The notes under the pieces are model-generated. The model ran no database searches. It saw nothing but the letters and a program-made list of their open reading frames with translations, and was not told the origin of the DNA. This document shows positions 4,800 to 5,025 of a stretch of 5,025 nt of DNA, in pieces. This DNA is from an uncultured Pseudomonadota bacterium. GTDB lineage: Bacteria; Pseudomonadota; Gammaproteobacteria; Burkholderiales; Nitrosomonadaceae. The stretch lies in contig CAJBQQ010000161.1 in assembly GCA_903957805.1 (NCBI GenBank), positions 1 to 5,025 of the forward strand. Direction: 5' to 3'. A program made the position numbers and the translations under genes. Within the stretch, counting starts at the first letter, position 1. Every line of letters starts with the position of its first letter.

Positions 4800-5025
4800 C
4801 TATGCTTGACCATTCTTCCGACGTCGTGCCATGAATCCCATCAATCCAAGTCCTGCCATAAACATGGCATAGGTCTCAGGCTCTGGGACGGCCGGTGTGA
4901 TGTCGGTAATGGCAAAGCTGCTGGTAAAGAAGAGTCCGAACACATTGTCATTATTAGAAGGATTTTGGGTGGTCAGGTCAACGAAGGTGTCTCCCGCTTG
5001 CAGGAATGGAGTTGCGCTCACACCA
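4800..5025 (-). CDS. PEP-CTERM sorting domain protein, C-terminal part (5' end outside window)
   Basis: The last ~74 residues of an exported protein whose N-terminus and signal peptide lie beyond the right edge; the frame is open to position 5025, so the GTG at 5021 should not be read as its start. The C-terminus has the complete tripartite sorting signal: V-P-E-P-E-T-Y-A-M, a short hydrophobic helix M-F-M-A-G-L-G-L-M-G-F-M-A, and the basic tail R-R-R-K-N-G-Q-A. Such tails are recognised by exosortase (EpsH/XrtA type) during export in Gram-negative bacteria that make exopolysaccharide. The preceding part is rich in Thr, Asn, Phe and Asp, as in many PEP-CTERM proteins, and gives no functional clue. 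The gene converges on hipBA and is followed by its own UUCG terminator, so it probably belongs to the host genome rather than to the toxin modules. Confidence 0.9.
   Translation of the reverse strand, partial: GVSATPFLQAGDTFVDLTTQNPSNNDNVFGLFFTSSFAITDITPAVPEPETYAMFMAGLGLMGFMARRRKNGQA

Noticed and set aside
1..5025. CRISPR array, rRNA or riboswitch
   Set aside because: No regularly spaced identical repeats with unique spacers, and no rRNA or known riboswitch core sequence, were seen on either strand.

Overview
The window looks like a proteobacterial accessory region, most likely from a betaproteobacterium. The clues are a PEP-CTERM sorting tail at the right edge (typical of exosortase-carrying Gram-negatives such as Nitrosomonadales and related groups), proteobacterial-type HigBA and HipBA modules, and an IS630-type transposase remnant. 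The taxonomic call is an inference from gene families only.

Layout, left to right. (1) Positions 11-736 hold a HigBA-2-like type II toxin-antitoxin operon on the plus strand, toxin first. A good extended -10 promoter sits right at the left edge, and a strong Shine-Dalgarno inside the toxin gene serves the overlapping antitoxin. (2) Positions 737-1377 hold no intact gene, only a decayed minus-strand IS630-family transposase fragment (813-1094) and small inverted repeats. (3) Positions 1378-2424 encode, on the minus strand, a single-chain autoinhibited (class II) Fic AMP-transferase with a C-terminal winged helix; it has its own likely promoter and a hairpin behind it. (4) Positions 2449-2848 are a non-coding, repeat-rich stretch. 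It holds a 12-bp perfect inverted repeat, one copy of a ~97-bp imperfect repeat, and three CCCG-N2-CGGG-type palindromes spaced 49-50 bp apart in front of hipB. (5) Positions 2849-4412 are the hipB-hipA operon: an XRE antitoxin/repressor and a HipA-family Ser/Thr kinase toxin with all key catalytic residues visible. (6) Positions 4413-4799 are non-coding: the second copy of the ~97-bp repeat, a probably bidirectional terminator for hipBA, and a UUCG-tetraloop terminator belonging to the next gene. (7) From 4800 to the right edge runs the C-terminal end of a minus-strand PEP-CTERM exported protein.

Three independent growth-control modules (RelE-like mRNA-targeting toxin, Fic AMP-transferase, HipA kinase) are packed into 4.4 kb with transposon debris and flanking repeats, which is what a toxin-antitoxin or defence island looks like. 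No clearly new protein family is visible. The most novel-looking signals are non-coding: the phased triple operator at hipBA, the imperfect repeats that bracket hipBA, and the shared 13-bp motif on both sides of fic.
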